Shown: positions 33,605 through 43,690 of the stretch, one piece after another
Layout of the letters: every line of letters starts with the position of its first letter
Position numbering within the stretch: position 1 is the stretch's first letter
Source: Lottia gigantea
Taxonomy: Eukaryota > Mollusca > Gastropoda > Lottiidae
Length of the DNA: 64,000 bases
Assembly: GCF_000327385.1 (NCBI RefSeq)
Contig: NW_008706824.1
Location: 786,169-850,168 of the forward strand
Direction: 5' to 3'
The notes under the pieces: generated by a model
Told to the model about the DNA's origin: nothing
Seen by the model: only the letters and a program-made list of their open reading frames with translations
The model's database searches: none
Program-made: the position numbers and the translations under genes

Positions 33605-34140
33605 ATTATCCTCAGTATAGCAAAACAACGTCAATTTGTCCAATGACTCCAAAAGTGCATTGTTAAGCACAACGGTTTGAACTACATGAAAGGCTGTAGG
33701 TGAAGGTTTCAACCATTTCTCTTTCTTTTGTTCTGTTTTTGTTAGTTGTTGTGCTCAAGAGTGGAACAGGCTGTTAGAGCCCCATTCGTGAACATTAGCA
33801 CTATGGTGTATCATCGACGTTCATTTCTCCTTTAGCAATTCCATATTCCCTTCACAGTAGCAACACTCCACCAAAAATGGTTTTTAATGAAGCTGATCCA
33901 ATGCCGCAGAACTTCACGATCCTTGGTGGACTTTGCCTTCCCTGACAGCTTCTTGATTTGGAGACATGCCAGACTTCGAACTGGTGAGTTGCTGAGGAAA
34001 CTCCTTTCTCATCATGCACCCAAGTTGAATATGCGTATCAGTCGCAAGAACATCATCCAAAAGATTGTCATCGACTCTCGAAGAGATGGATTATAAGTTA
34101 TACTCAGACTATGTTAACGCGGCACAGTTGCTGACAAAGC
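33605..34140 (-). pseudogene. Transposase-family remnant, tandem copy B (middle part)
   Basis: The minus strand reads QFEVWHVSKSKKLSGKAKS, DREVLRHWISFIKNHFWW and, nearer the LINE, WLKPSPTAFHVVQTVVLNN, LLESLDKLTLFCY. These correspond to FDVWHxxKxxxKKL, W-x-x-x-I-x-NH-x-WW and WL-x-P-S-x-AF-x-x-x-x-x-IV of the transposase family. It is the direct upstream continuation of the C-terminal part at 30,391-30,662. A few stops are present, and it is dead. Confidence 0.65.
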
Positions 34141-34159
34141 GGAATCAGTGGAGCCAGTG

Positions 34160-34765
34160 TTTTTAGACGTCTAATGTTGACTGACCAGATCTACTTCGCA
34201 ATTCATTACAGGATGATTACCGAAACCACAGCGGGTGCACTCATGTGCAAACTTGCAGGTGGCCCAGTCACAGCCCTGGGGAGAATTAAAGACAAAACAT
34301 TTGTTTCTTGTTGGTTGACGATTACGAGATATACCAGACACTTGACCAAATGTTTTTCTAGGTTTTGAAGCAGCCTTGGATGCCTGATACATAGTTACAG
34401 CTTGTAGCCATAGCTCTGGATGCATATGATGCCATGGCAACCCTTTGGATTGGTGCAATCTCCTAAAGTAAGTATCATAAAACGTAAAAGAAGCGTTACC
34501 ATAACCCCGTGACAAATCGGCAATCAGATTGGCATAGACCAACATTGGGCCAAATGACAAATTTGTTTGATCAAATATCTTGACGGATCTTGTCACAGGA
34601 ACAGTTTGCGTTGCAGTCCTTGTTGAGTCAATTTTTGAATCAAAATATCTGTGAGGCGATCCTCAGCCGTAGTAGGCGTTATTTCAGGGTGGTGAAGTAC
34701 CGAACTCTATTCTTCCGGACTGGGGGATCTGGCTCTTTTAGACATTCTAAAAAGAACAATATAAC
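34160..34765 (-). mobile_element. DIRS-type gag fossil
   Basis: The minus strand starts MSKRARSPSPEE, continues with ITPTTAEDRLTDILIQKL, then ADLSRGYGNASFTFYDTYF and LPWHHMHPELWLQA, and ends with the cysteine/histidine module CFVFNSPQGCDWATCKFAHE and CTRCGFGNHPVMNC. This is the usual gag layout of DIRS and other tyrosine-recombinase retroelements. It is broken at a small number of places. Reverse transcriptase and recombinase parts are not attached. Confidence 0.7.
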
Positions 34766-35507
34766 CTGAAACCCTATCATTAGTAAGATTGAAAGTCTGA
34801 ACCACGAAACTATGACACATCTTGACAGGAATATTGCATCCAAGGAACCATATAGCAATACTGAAAAGTAGTCCTAAATGGCAGATTACCAGAAAAAACA
34901 CTGTGTACATTTTACTACTAAGCATCTTAAATTACCCAAATGAGATGCACCCGTAAACAGACGAAATTGAATCCAGATGGAAATTTAAGATGGAAAACCA
35001 TGTTTTCCACACAATTGCACTAAACAAGCACTGGAGAGTGAAAAAACCCCAAGTTTTCCACACAAACCCGAATTATAAACACAGTGTCAACAATAGAAAC
35101 GGTCATGACCATCTACCACCGTGCATGGTTTTTGCGAACTGAAACACGAAAGACGTGACCATTCCGAGTATAGTACACACAGTATCATTTACCTGCTTAT
35201 TCCACTCGTAGCCGAGATGAACAAACAAACAATTTTATAACCGCACAATGAACCAGATAATAAATTCGCTTGAGACAAATTTTACAAACTTTTGATTTCA
35301 TGTACGGAATGTGCATGACAAAATGTGCTTTTTGTGATAAAAAGGTACCCGCACCAAATCGGCCACCTCAATAAATTTGGACACCGTAAGCTGACAACAC
35401 CACACATCATGAACACGGTGTCAACCAAGTGAACACCACCGAAAAGAAAAGGCGCACCACCTAGGGATTGCACCACAATTACAAATCAATAAGAAACATC
35501 TTAGACT
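34766..35507. other. Unassigned flank, probably DIRS leader or terminal sequence
   Basis: No gene was seen. CAAGTTTTCCACACAAAC and CCATGTTTTCCACACAATT form a short internal repeat near 35,000-35,065. AACACGGTGTCAACCAAGT (about 35,411) and AACACAGTGTCAACAATAG (about 35,077) form another. These may be internal repeats of the DIRS leader. Confidence 0.35.
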
Positions 35508-37010
35508 ATGTATAATCCAGAACTAAAGCTGGATGGTGCTGTCATTCCTGTTGTGCGGGAATTTAAATTTTTGGGACTCACTTTTGATAGCAAGCTTTCT
35601 TTTCGTCCCCATATTAAAGTCCTCAAGAACAAATGTCGGAAAGCTCTCAACGTACTGAGAGTCTTATCCAATACTGACTGGGGAGCCGACCGAAAGGTCC
35701 TACTCCGATTCTATCGAGCTTTGGTTCGTTCCAAGCTCGATTATGGGTGTCAGGTGTATGGTTCAGCTCATCCATCCTATACCAAAGAGCTTGATACCAT
35801 ACATCACGAAGGACTTAGAATCAGTTTAGGTGCGTTTCGCACTACTCCAGTTGAAAGTCTGTACGTCGAGGCTAATGAGCCCTCATTGTACGACAGACGT
35901 GACAGGCTTTCATTGCAGTACGCTATCAAGATAGCATCATTGCCACAACATCCTGCTTACTGTCCCGTATTTAGACCTTACTTTGAACACCTGTATGAGG
36001 CAAAGCCTCGTGCTGTTTCTTCTTTTGGAGTCCGCATTCAACCCCTTATGTCAGCGGCTGGTATAAGCCACGACAGTATTGCGGACTTTGCCATGACCAC
36101 TATTTCACCTTGGTCAATTGCTCCACTCCAAATAGACTTTAGTCTATCGAGCAACAGGAAGTCACAGACAAGCTCTGTTGTCTTCAAGTCTAAGTTTCTT
36201 GAACTAAGATCTAAATATGGGGATTTTGCTCCTTTCTATACAGATGGGTCTAAGGATGGTGATAAGGTAGCAGCCGCTACAGGTACACCATCCGAAGTTC
36301 TATCTGTAGCTCTTCCACCAGCAGCCTCAATATTTACTGCAGACCTCATTGCCATTTACAGGCACTTGAGTTTTTTCAGTCCTTTACATCATTAAAAAAA
36401 TGTATTATATTTTCTGATTCTGTGTTCTCATTACAAGCTATTAATAACATCCAGCTTGTACACCCAATAATCGGGGATATAAACAAGCTCTCTGGGCCGA
36501 AAAAGGACATTGTCCTTTGTTGGCTCCCCAGTCACATGGATATACGGGGGAATGACATGGCAGATGCGGCGGCTAAGGCTGCTTTGTCACTGCCTGTTTC
36601 CCCCTTTTCTTTGCCTTTCACCGATTTTAAATCGGTGATAAGGTCTTTTATTCAACACCGATGGCAGCAAAGATGGGATGCTGCAGACACTAACAAGCTT
36701 CATGCCATTAAGCCTCTCCTAGGAGACTGGCCCTCCTCCTATTGTGCCAACAGGAGAAATGAAGTTGTTTTGTGTCGATCTCGTCTTGGACATACTCACC
36801 TCACCAACTGTTATTTGCTCAAGCGAGAGCCTCAACCAGTCTGTGAGCACTGCCAGATCCGCCTGACAGTGAAACACATTCTGATTGAGTGTAAGCATCT
36901 CAAACCTATAAGTAAATGGTTCCGAATTGACGAACCAATCCGCTATCAATAATCTAGTAACAAGAATTTGTTTCAATCTTAAATACTTGACATGGGATTT
37001 TTTATGTCAA
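35508..37010 (+). mobile_element. 5'-truncated Nimb-like LINE: reverse transcriptase end and RNase H
   Basis: The frame 35,508-36,395 holds the thumb region after the catalytic core (EFKFLGLTFDSKLSFRPHI, LLRFYRALVRSKLDYGCQVY, AFRTTPVESLYVEANEPSL) and the first RNase H Asp (FYTDGSKDGDKVAAAT). After a frameshift near 36,385 it continues with IIFSDSVFSLQAI, DIVLCWLPSHMDIRGNDMAD (second and third catalytic residues), LGHTHLTNCYLLKREPQPV, CEHCQIRLTVKHILIEC and a stop at 36,950. An RNase H C-terminal to the reverse transcriptase defines the I superfamily. The LINE sequence seems to end soon after the stop. Confidence 0.85.
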
Positions 37011-37161
37011 GGACCGATTGAGGATGTTGAATGAATCAGATTTATTGTATCATTCCGTGTCATATTTTGGGCATAACTTGATAGTCCGGAAAGCAGAGAG
37101 GAAGTTTTTTCTAAATTTAGATAAAACAATTGAATAATAAGTAATAAAATACCAGTAAGTG

Positions 37162-37169
37162 TATAAAGG
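37162..37169 (+). promoter_or_regulatory. Possible TATA box of the mucin-like gene
   Basis: TATAAAGG lies 59 bases upstream of the proposed ATG at 37,221, a distance that would give a 5' UTR of about 30 bases. This is weak evidence in such AT-rich DNA. Confidence 0.2.
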
Positions 37170-37220
37170 AAGAAAATAACAATAGTTAATACAGCTATCA
37201 GCGAGAGTGACAAGCCCGTG

Positions 37221-37269
37221 ATGATGAATCTCTATTTGGCTTTTTTGATTATGTTTTGTATTACTGCAG
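37221..37269 (+). CDS. Exon 1 of the mucin-like gene: signal peptide
   Basis: It codes MMNLYLAFLIMFCITA plus one base and ends at a consensus donor GTAAGT. A signal-peptide exon with a phase-1 donor fits exon 2, which needs a phase-1 partner. Its position between LINE fragments (one ending near 37,010, a tail at 37,430) is a reason for caution. Confidence 0.55.
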
Positions 37270-40200
37270 GTAAGTGATAATGTTATAAAAAATGTAAATT
37301 ACAATGTTCATCAATTTCAGTTCTCTGATTTTTTCCCATATTTATATCAGATATAGAAACACTATAGTCTGTGAGTCTATGCATTCCATTATTTTATTTA
37401 CCATTTTCTGTTATACTACTGTGATATTGTTTTTATTACTGTTTATATCACCACTTTATGGTGTTTTTCTGTGATATTTTTTTAATTTCGTGCATCCTTT
37501 TTAGTTATAATTTAATTTGTGTTTTCATTTTTATCGTATTCAGGTGCTATATAGCCTGTTTTGGTGCTGATGTACCTTAATACATTTCATTTTCATTATT
37601 TTATTTTCATTATTTTATTTTCATTTTATATGTAGTAAAGTGCCGCTTTTCGTGTGATTGTTACAAACGTAAGATTCTGATAGATAATCCGGGCATTACT
37701 GAAATACGCACAACTGTGTGGGTTAATAATATGTATTATTTTCATTCAGGTTGTAGACATGAGTACATGTTCAAAATGTACTGGATATCACATAAGGCGC
37801 GTAACCGTCTGGAAGGTTACCAAACTTAACTCAAATAAGAATATTTTTTCGTAATAAAAAAAAAGTTAAAAAGTTTGCATTTAGAATAAAATTGCTGTAA
37901 ATTATGTTTGTGGTTTCAAACTTTATGCAGACAGATTTATACCTTGTTCTGGGAGGGAGAATTATCAATGTGAATCAATTCAACTGTGGTAATTTCCGAT
38001 GGTCGAAAATGATGCATAAATGTATATCAAGGCGTATTGGTCGTATATGCTTAATAGATTTCAAAAGCATGTGAAAATCAAATTATTAACAGTCCTGGTA
38101 ATGGGGTTCTAAGACCTACGTTGCTGCACCTGAAAATGTTGGCATTCAATCTAAGTCGTTAGAGTTATTCCAAAATCCTGTCAACTCCCTGTCTTGCAAC
38201 TTTATCGCATTAGCATTTAATACATTAGCATATCTTTCGTATTTTTCAGGCAGTTCGGGTCAGCGTCATGATCAAGCCAAATTTGTTGATGGAGGTAGAT
38301 TAGCTGAACGCAAGCTGCAACGACCTCATTCCACTGAACCAATATCGTACAATATTCAATCAGACCAGCATGTCCCGAAAAAGAAAATATCTAAGGCTAA
38401 GCACAAGCAATTCCTTCAAGGTCTGCTCAAGGCAGAGAATAAGTTAAAAAGTAACTTGAAGGAAATTGCAAAACAACGTAGTTATGTACAGAGGAGAATA
38501 CAACGAGAACAGAAGAGACTAGTTAAACTCCAAATTAAACAGAAACGTGTAATAAAAACGACTCCAGAATTACACACACTTGAGGAAAAAGACCGGAAGC
38601 TTATTGCGCGTGAAAAGCGTCTCCTGGGTAAAATAAAGGGTGTGCAAAAGAAAATTTGTCCAGGTAATAATTATTTAATTTGTACGAAGACCCGTACAGA
38701 TTATCTTTATTTATTAATTTGAATAACCTAAAAAGAGAAAATTCAAACCGAAAATTAAGCATGCGCCGTTACCTGAGAGTTCGCTATTTATTATCCGATA
38801 TGTATGATTTTGTCTCAAAACCTTGTTACATTCTCTAAAATTGATGGCAGCAGAATTTTGAATTTCGAATTTAAATTTTGTTTATTTCCGTTCGAATTTT
38901 TTTTAATATTTAAAAGTCTATTTCTCATGACCTTGACATTAAATAACCTTGAAATTTCCAGTTTTGAATGTCCTTGACCTCAGCTATCTAACTATATGCT
39001 GATATTTAATTCTAATTATCAATTTCCGGATTTATAGCTCATAGAAAATTGACACTTTCCTTGGATAGTTATGCCACATTCTCTGATAAACACGGGGCTT
39101 GGTTTTTTTCCAGATTACTAATGGCCTTAACATTTTCTTGAAGAAACATTACAATAATGCATGAACAATTTTTTCATAATTAGGATGTACTCAATTTTCT
39201 CTCTCTAAAGATATGTGACATGGGTGGTTTGCTATAATAATTCAATTTGGATAAATTTTTAAATAAATCTAAATTTTCTGGTTGTATCTCTGAATAAAAT
39301 AATTCTTAGTGTGTTTCTACAGGAAAGTATCTTTTATAAAACTAAATTAGCAGATGGGTGGACTTAAAATGCATAGTTGAAAACAAAGACACTTTTAAAG
39401 TGTGGTAGTAGTGAGGCGCATTAGATTGTAGTGATATATAGTTGCCATTCCGCGGCTTTCAGATGGTGCTGATGCTCCTTAATGCATTTCATTTCATTTC
39501 ATTTGTCTTTCAGACTGTGTCATCACAACAACGCGAACAAAATCGATGCCAACTGATAGAACTGTTGTCACGACACCATTTTCTCCTCCAAGAGAGAAGA
39601 CGAAATCGGGTGCATTCCCAGTACCAACAAAACCATCGAACCTAATCACTACCGAAAAGACAATAAGAACAAGAAAACCCTCTAACAAATTGAGAAGGCC
39701 CAAAGTAAGGGCTAAAGGACGCACAAGTAAAACTACCAGTAAAGGAAAACCGAGTACTCTTCCAGCAACCTCTGTCAAAACAGTTCAACTGACGACCATT
39801 ATGCCTAAAAAGGTTACATCGCCGTTAATACTTCAAACGTCAGGACGCAGTTTTACCACTAGCAAAACCACAATCACATCAACACCTTTGATCGAAGGGA
39901 AAGCGAACCCGTTCATGAACACTCGTACCATGACTACATGGGGCATGTTACCAACTACATCAAGAATTCCATTAGTTGTTTCAACTGATATTGAACCGAT
40001 CTCAACCATAAGAACTTCCATGCTATGGAAATATATATCAAGTCCCACCCCATTACCAGTAGCTGTTACAACTGACAATGAACCGACCTCAACCATAAGA
40101 ACCTCCATCCTATGGAAATATTTATCAAGTCCCACCCCATTATCAGTAGCTGTTTCAACTGACATTGAACCGATCTCAACCTTAAGAACTTCCATGCTAT

Positions 40201-41859
40201 GGAAATATTTATCAAGTCCCACCCCATTATCAGTAGCTGTTTCAACTGACATTGAAGCGGTCTCGACTAAGAGAACTTTGGAGCCATTGACATATAAGTT
40301 TAGTTCCTCTCTACCAACAACAGAAAATAATTTTGAAACTGATGTTGAAACAAGGGCCTATGACAGAATGATCAGAGTTCATACTTCCGGAGATGACACT
40401 CACACCACGACCGACAACATGCCGACTTCAACTGCAATGGCAACCACTGATTTCATCACCGACCAAATTGTAACTACAAAATCAGGCCGTAGAGAATACC
40501 CTGCAACCACATCAACACCAGTTTCTAGATCAAAAGCTAAGAATTTAGCTACGAGTCCTTTACCACCACCTGTTCCCGTCTTTACAACAAAAAGAATGAT
40601 CAGTTCAAGAGTGAAGACAACAAGAACACCAACTTTAAAACCAGCCCAATACACACCAACCACCGGAAGTAGTCACACCGAATCCCTAGAAGTTAAAGCT
40701 GTGAATAATATCAGTAATAAAAGGGGCCAGTCAGTGTCCAGTGTCGTGAATTCTCCTAGAAAAACTGGTAAGATACGTGAATATTTAGGCATTCTTTCTT
40801 TGGATCAGTTGGATCGTCCGGGCTTTTCTTTGTATCATCCTATTAACGTCCTACTTTTCTGCACCGTGTAGGCTAATGAAGACGGGCAACGCCATGGAGG
40901 GTGCAATGAGAGACATTTTGTCTGGCCAGTTACATGAGACTTCTCTTTTTCGGTTTCCAACTGTCGAGGGATCTTTAACGTGCATAGCCTGCAGCAGACG
41001 GGATCTCGGTTTATTATCCCATCCGAATGACGAGACGCTTTTTCCATGTCAGTTCCTCTTACCTGCATCACTGACAGCGGGAAACCGGGTTGAAAATCCG
41101 AAGGTATTATCTCGACCTATGCCAGGATTGAACCCTGCACCTTCAGGTTAGAGAGCAAGCGTCTAACTCACTGAGCCAGGATGAATTTTGGATAATAAAG
41201 TTTTACATCCGGTGCTTTTCATTGCAGAAAAGGAAGTAGTGGTGCTGTATGTTAGTGTAGCAGTATCGGCTGTTTTTGTGATCATTTTGATTACCAGTAC
41301 AGTTTTGTACTTCACGCTGTTTCAAGGGTAAATATCCATACATATCTCACAGGATTAGTGTAACAAGGGTTAATGACGAAAGCACAATGGTTTTGGGTCT
41401 GTCGATGGCATTTGAGAGTCCAAATTTCAGCGAATTACTTCGAGAGCCTCGACTGAGACAAAATCCCACAAATTCATACAGTTATAAATACACGTTGATA
41501 TTTACGAACAGCCTCACATGTTGTTAATCGTTAATTTTATTCTTTTAAAAAAATGATGGCAACTTGTCTTGTTCGTGAGTGGTTTGGACCCGTGGGTATT
41601 GATTTGAATAAAATATTTTAGATTTATGATTCCCTTTTAAAGTCGGACAACGATGACCCGGCACCTTTGCGTTTTATGTTTATGCACGTCAGAATATATG
41701 TATAGCGATTGCTTGCACGATGATCCATTGTTTGTTATGCATATTTTATTCTCATTTCACATAATAATGATGTTTGCTTGGGGTTTTTTTTACAGTCGAT
41801 GTGGTATTAAAAAAAAGGATGAAGAAATTTCCATAGATTCGAAATATCAGGAGGAATAA
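37221..41859 (+). CDS. Mucin-like single-pass membrane protein, five exons, unrecognised
   Basis: The exons are 37,221-37,269, 38,250-38,663, 39,514-40,767, 41,228-41,327 and 41,796-41,859. All have GT donors and AG acceptors, phases are 1,1,1,2, and the joined frame has 626 residues without a stop. Residues 1-17 are a signal peptide (MMNLYLAFLIMFCITAG). Residues about 60-155 are a basic coiled coil (NKLKSNLKEIAKQRSYVQRR). Residues about 156-570 form a Thr/Ser/Pro-rich stalk suited to O-glycosylation, with four 29-residue repeats. A transmembrane helix (VVVLYVSVAVSAVFVIILI) follows, then a 22-residue cytoplasmic tail ending SKYQEE. I know no family. It should lie at the cell surface. Exon 1 is the least certain exon. 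Confidence 0.7.
37430..37610 (+). mobile_element. Nimb-like LINE 3' tail in intron 1
   Basis: It contains TTATATCACCACTTTATGGTG, related to the TACCACCATGTGGTG motif, then GGTGCTATATAGCCTGTTTT and GGTGCTGATGTACCTTAA and CATTT-like units. It may be a separate short insertion or the true end of the LINE at 35,508. In the latter case exon 1 would lie in LINE 3' flank. Confidence 0.6.
38250..38663 (+). CDS. Exon 2 of the mucin-like gene: basic coiled coil
   Basis: Between the acceptor TTTTTCAG and the donor GTAATA it is open over 138 codons in phase 1/1. After a short polar start (SSGQRHDQAKFVDGGRLAER) it is dominated by Lys, Arg, Gln and Leu with heptad spacing (LKAENKLKSNLKEIAKQ, IQREQKRLVKLQIKQKRV). 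One Cys is present near the end, and one follows just after the next junction (KKIC-PDC). These could pair chains by a disulfide. Confidence 0.7.
39466..39513 (+). mobile_element. LINE tail forming a 3' splice site
   Basis: GGTGCTGATGCTCCTTAATG followed by CATTTCATTTCATTT is the terminal motif of the Nimb-like LINE. It runs directly into GTCTTTCAG, the acceptor of the mucin exon at 39,514. The pyrimidine-rich CATTT units serve as the polypyrimidine tract. Confidence 0.65.
39514..40767 (+). CDS. Exon 3 of the mucin-like gene: Thr/Ser/Pro-rich stalk
   Basis: This is a single 1254-base exon with an uninterrupted 418-codon frame. It starts DCVITTTRTKSMPTDRTVVT and ends SVVNSPRKTG at the donor GTAAGA. 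It is dominated by Thr, Ser, Pro, Lys and Arg, with no Cys after the first codons and at least one N-glycosylation sequon (NNIS). An 87-bp in-frame repeat lies in the middle. The antisense strand is also open in places because of the biased composition, but that is a shadow. Confidence 0.75.
39969..40310 (+). repeat. In-frame 87-bp coding minisatellite, four units
   Basis: Units start at 39,969, 40,050, 40,137 and 40,224; the last two spacings are exactly 87 bases and the first is 81. Each encodes a version of PLxVAVSTDIEPISTxRTSM followed by LWKYLSSPT. The fourth degenerates after about half its length. Loss or gain always comes in whole codons, so the reading frame has been kept under selection. 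Confidence 0.9.
40870..41185 (-). mobile_element. tRNA-derived SINE in intron 3
   Basis: On the minus strand the 5' part is tRNA-like, with an A box TGGCTCAGTGA (41,178-41,168) and a B box GGTTCAATCC (41,134-41,125) spaced as in tRNA genes. This is followed by a conserved body with GCACGTTAAAGATCCCTCGA. These are internal RNA polymerase III promoter boxes. The 3' end near 40,870 is approximate. The element lies in the intron between the stalk and transmembrane exons. Confidence 0.7.
41228..41859 (+). CDS. Exons 4 and 5 of the mucin-like gene: membrane helix and tail
   Basis: Exon 4 (41,228-41,327) codes EKEVVVLYVSVAVSAVFVII and LITSTVLYFTLF, about 27 hydrophobic residues ending in a polar turn. 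Exon 5 (41,796-41,859) codes RCGIKKKDEEISIDSKYQEE and a TAA stop. The positive KKK and juxtamembrane Cys just after the helix fit the positive-inside rule for a type I protein. A possible polyadenylation signal AATAAA lies at 41,988. Confidence 0.7.
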
Positions 41860-41873
41860 CAACCATTGACTTA

Positions 41874-41900
41874 AGCCTTGACTAGCTAGTAGTCAAGGCT
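41874..41900 (+). terminator. Perfect hairpin just after the mucin-like stop codon
   Basis: AGCCTTGACTA (41,874-41,884) and TAGTCAAGGCT (41,890-41,900) are exact complements with a 5-base loop, starting 14 bases after the TAA. It lies in the 3' UTR. It could be a structural RNA element of the mRNA, although its function is unknown and termination is only one possibility. Confidence 0.4.
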
Positions 41901-42114
41901 CAATCTCTTATTTTCACGTTCAGTTCGATTTCAGCGGATTTTTATACTGGTATATATAAATGATATTTATTATTTTCAAAGCGTGTTAATAAACTTAATT
42001 GTATTTGTTATTTAGACTCCACAATTTCAACTTGAGTAAGGAAAGGGGACATATGCAAACCTAGCCAGAAAGCTGCATTACTGGTATATATCTGTATCTG
42101 TATATTTTGCCATA

Positions 42115-43440
42115 ATAGTTATTAGGATCAAGGATGGGGTGTGTCTACATTGTGATAATAGCTACAATAAAAGTAATGACGGTTTGTCGACATAGTCATT
42201 ATAGCTATCAGAGAAACAGGATGAGAGCATGTCGACATTGCTATAAAGTCTATATAACTAATTTGCATTATCCTTTTAACTACAAAATGTGAAAATCTTC
42301 TTTATCCTGATATTGTAATGTCGACAAACACTCATTTTCTTTTCCTAACAGCTGTTATAACAATATCGACATTTCGATAGCTAATACAACGAAATGCATA
42401 AGTGAATGTCGACATATTCGAATAAAGGAACATTGACAAAATAGCTATCAGGATAAAGGTAATGAGTATGTTGGCATTGCCATAATGAGTATTAAGATAA
42501 ACGGAGTCCGTGTATGTCGACATTGCCATAGTAGCTATCAGCATAAAGGGAATCGGTGTATGTCGACATTACGATAGTAGCTATCAGCATAAAGGGAATC
42601 GGTGTATGTCGACATTACGATAGTAGCTATCAGCATAAAGGGAATCGGTGTATGTCGACATTACGATAGTAGCTATCAGAGTAAAGGGAATCGGTGTATG
42701 TCGACATTACGATAGTAGCTATCAGCGTAAAGGGAATCGGTGTATGTCGACATTACGATAGTAGCTATCAGCGTAAAGGGAATCGGTGTATGTCGACACT
42801 ACGATAGTAGCTATCAGCATAAAGGGAATTGGTGTATGTCGACATTACGATAGTAGCTATCAGCATAAAGGGAATCGGTGTATGTCGACATTACGATAGT
42901 AGCTATCAGCATAAAGGGAATCGGTGTATGTCGACATTGCCATAGTAGCTATCAGCATAAAGGGAATCGGTGTATGTCGACATTGCCATAGTAGCTATCA
43001 GCATAAAGGGAATCGGTGTATGTCGACATTACCATAGTAGCTATCAGCATAAAGGGAATCGGTGTATGTCGACATTACCATAGTAGCTATCAGCATAAAG
43101 GGAATCGGTGTATGTCGACATTGCCATAGTAGCTATCAGCATAAAGGGAATCGGTGTATGTCGACATTACCATAGTAGCTATCAGCTATAAAAGTTATTA
43201 GGTTAAAATGGTGAGGACGTTACAATAAAAGCTATTAGGGTAAAGGGAATGAGAGTGTGTCAACATTGCTATAACGATTATTGGCAGTGACAGAGGGAAT
43301 GAATGAATGAATGCAATAATAGCTATTTAGAGATTGCGTGTTTGTCGACATTACGATAATAGCTGTAAGAATAAAGGATAAAGGATAAGATGTCAACCTT
43401 TCCTCTATTGGGGAAAAAATGGAAGGTATTTCGAAATAGC
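42115..43440. repeat. 46-bp satellite array with GTCGAC in each unit
   Basis: Fifteen units sit exactly 46 bases apart from GTCGAC at 42,516 to GTCGAC at 43,160. The consensus includes AATCGGTGTATGTCGACATT and GATAGTAGCTATCAGCATAAA. Degenerate, irregularly spaced relatives extend on both sides (42,115-42,500 and 43,200-43,440). Units in the left half mostly read ATTACGATAG and those in the right half ATT(G/A)CCATAG, so local homogenisation is visible. The array separates two convergent genes. Confidence 0.95.
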
Positions 43441-43690
43441 CATCAGGATAAAACAAACAACTAGATTCTGCATAGCAAGCCACACCACTGCAATGCCATA
43501 AAGCTACCATGACTGGCAGTAATAAGGGACAAAAGTACTATGAATCGTTAGGTGTAGGCCACAGAAGTGTCAAGATGATACTACACCAGAAAATTGAAAC
43601 TGGGGGCCCCACTCCGTATGGTGGTCCCACTCCGTATCATGGTAAAACGAAAACATAAGACAACACAAGCATCTCAGCACTAATATGATT
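43441..43690. other. Spacer between satellite and convergent gene end
   Basis: No gene was seen. CCCACTCCGTAT occurs twice within 20 bases near 43,608-43,640. Confidence 0.4.

Noticed and set aside
39494-40663. Several minus-strand open frames of 87-139 codons
   Set aside because: Antisense of the Thr/Ser-rich mucin exon. Codon bias there leaves the reverse strand open, and the Val/Gly-rich products mirror the 87-bp repeat.
40876-41151. 91-codon + strand frame in intron 3 of the mucin-like gene
   Set aside because: Coincides with the body of a tRNA-derived SINE on the other strand.
41125-41178. Possible functional tRNA gene
   Set aside because: A and B boxes are present, but there is no full cloverleaf and a SINE body follows.
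42492-43187. CRISPR-like array
   Set aside because: The units are directly abutting 46-bp satellite repeats with no unique spacers, in a eukaryotic genome.
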